From the NCBI GenBank assembly GCA_014729315.1, contig WJKD01000378.1, positions 1-5,755 on the forward strand: DNA of 5,755 bases. Reading direction: 5' to 3'. The DNA is from Promethearchaeota archaeon. Lineage in GTDB: Archaea; Asgardarchaeota; Lokiarchaeia; Sigynarchaeales; SOKP01. A program made the translations under genes and the position numbers. Each line of letters opens with the position of its first letter. The stretch's first letter is position 1. This document shows, piece after piece, positions 5,089 to 5,755 of this stretch. Below the pieces are notes generated by a model. It was given only the letters and a program-made list of their open reading frames with translations. It had not been told where the DNA came from and did no database searches.

Positions 5089-5755
5089 ATGGATTTTGAT
5101 TATGTAGTTATCGGGTCCGGTTTCGGTGGCAGTGTGGCTGCGCTGCGGCTGGTGGAGAAGGGGTACCGGGTGTGCGTTGTAGAGTGTGGCAAACGATTTC
5201 AGGGGAAAGATTTCGCAAAGACGAGCTGGAATCTGAGAAAATTTTTATGGGCGCCGCAGTTGTGTTGTTACGGGATTCAGCGGATGTATCTGCTGAATGA
5301 TGTGCTGATTTTAGGCGGCAGCGGCGTTGGCGGCGGGAGTCTGGTTTACGGGAATACGCTGCTGGTGCCGCCGCGGTCGTTTTTCACCGATCCGGCATGG
5401 AGTGGGTTGGAGAGCGACTGGGAGCAGGAGCTGCTGCCATTTTACGAGACCGCGAAGAAAATGCTCGGCGTGGTTCCGAATCCGCATCTGTATCAGGCGG
5501 ATGAGATGCTGCGGGAGTACGGCGATGAGCTGGGCAGGCAGCAGTATTTCAAACCCACGGATGTCGGCGTGTACTTTGGCGAGCCGGGAGTAACGGTGCC
5601 GGATCCGTATTTTGGCGGCAGGGGACCGGCGCGCACCGGCTGCACGCAGACCGGGCATTGCATGGTGGGCTGCCGCGATGGCGGCAAGAATTCGCTGGAT
5701 CGCAATTACCTCTATCTGGCGGAGCAGGATGGGGCGGAGATCATCCCGGAGCACA
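5089..5755 (+). CDS. GMC-family FAD oxidoreductase, cholesterol-oxidase-like (partial, 3' end outside window)
   Basis: The first 222 residues are present and open to the window edge; family members are usually over 500 residues. The protein begins with an FAD-binding Rossmann motif, GSGFGG at 9-14, and ends that beta-alpha-beta unit at Glu32 (CVVE), the residue expected to bind the FAD ribose. GGSGVGGGSLVYGN (76-89) is the second GMC signature near the flavin. A cysteine cluster follows, C185-x5-C191-x3-C195, in GCTQTGHCMVGCRDGGKN and leading into NYLYLAE. This block is typical of the bacterial cholesterol-oxidase-like branch of the GMC family. The enzyme probably oxidises an alcohol group of a sterol-like or other hydrophobic substrate using FAD, but the substrate cannot be read from this part. 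The coding DNA is far more GC-rich than everything to its left, and it has its own promoter and a perfect ribosome binding site. It is probably the native neighbour of the AT-rich block. Confidence 0.9.
   Translation, partial: MDFDYVVIGSGFGGSVAALRLVEKGYRVCVVECGKRFQGKDFAKTSWNLRKFLWAPQLCCYGIQRMYLLNDVLILGGSGVGGGSLVYGNTLLVPPRSFFTDPAWSGLESDWEQELLPFYETAKKMLGVVPNPHLYQADEMLREYGDELGRQQYFKPTDVGVYFGEPGVTVPDPYFGGRGPARTGCTQTGHCMVGCRDGGKNSLDRNYLYLAEQDGAEIIPEH

Noticed and set aside
5311..5754. Minus-strand open frame of 147 codons, and other frames at 5327-5705
   Set aside because: They are Ala/Arg-rich frames lying over the GMC oxidoreductase. They arise from its GC-rich codons, while the plus-strand frame has FAD and GMC signatures.
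1..5755. CRISPR array, tRNA, rRNA or insertion-sequence ends
   Set aside because: I found no regularly spaced repeats, no tRNA- or rRNA-like stretches, and no transposase frame or matched terminal inverted repeats.

Overview
The window is bacterial and has two compositional parts. Positions 1 to about 5030 are strongly AT-rich accessory DNA, and every gene I can support there lies on the minus strand. From 5089 to the right edge the sequence is visibly GC-rich, with codons mostly ending in G or C. It encodes the start of a plus-strand GMC-type flavin oxidoreductase that looks like host-genome sequence. I cannot name the species. A moderate-GC genome carrying an AT-rich, toxin-antitoxin and SIR2-bearing block fits an uncultured environmental bacterium, but this is inference.

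Layout from left to right: (1) 98-558, a small antitoxin-like gene followed on the minus strand by a decayed PIN-domain (VapC-like) toxin. The toxin reads as a recognisable PIN N-terminus broken by frameshifts at both ends. (2) 559-897, an intergenic stretch with two minus-strand promoter-like sequences, a G-quadruplex-type G-tract (804-839) and a hairpin directly after the stop of the next gene. (3) 898-2083, two overlapping minus-strand genes: an N-terminally membrane-anchored protein of unknown family (1529-2083), then an MltR-like protein with a HEPN-style R-x4-H motif and a C-terminal hydrophobic helix (898-1560). (4) 2084-2328, an intergenic stretch with an imperfect inverted repeat that can fold in two mutually exclusive ways. 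(5) 2329-3396, a polytopic membrane protein with a soluble helical N-terminal half and a TM2-like first hairpin; its function is unknown. (6) 3561-4730, a stand-alone SIR2-like protein with GAGAS, SLNYD and KLHGS motifs and a four-cysteine zinc knuckle. (7) 4731-5088, a divergent intergenic region with a promoter for each side. (8) 5089 to the edge, the GMC oxidoreductase.

Working interpretation: the AT-rich part looks like an acquired defence or accessory block. A SIR2 NADase-like effector, a polytopic membrane protein, a pair of membrane-anchored proteins (one HEPN-like) and a degraded toxin-antitoxin pair sit together on one strand next to an ordinary metabolic gene. Several gaps hold GTTGGG / GCCCAA motifs resembling integron attC core sites, so gene-cassette acquisition is a testable but unproven explanation. 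Whether the SIR2 and membrane proteins form one system cannot be decided from this sequence alone.
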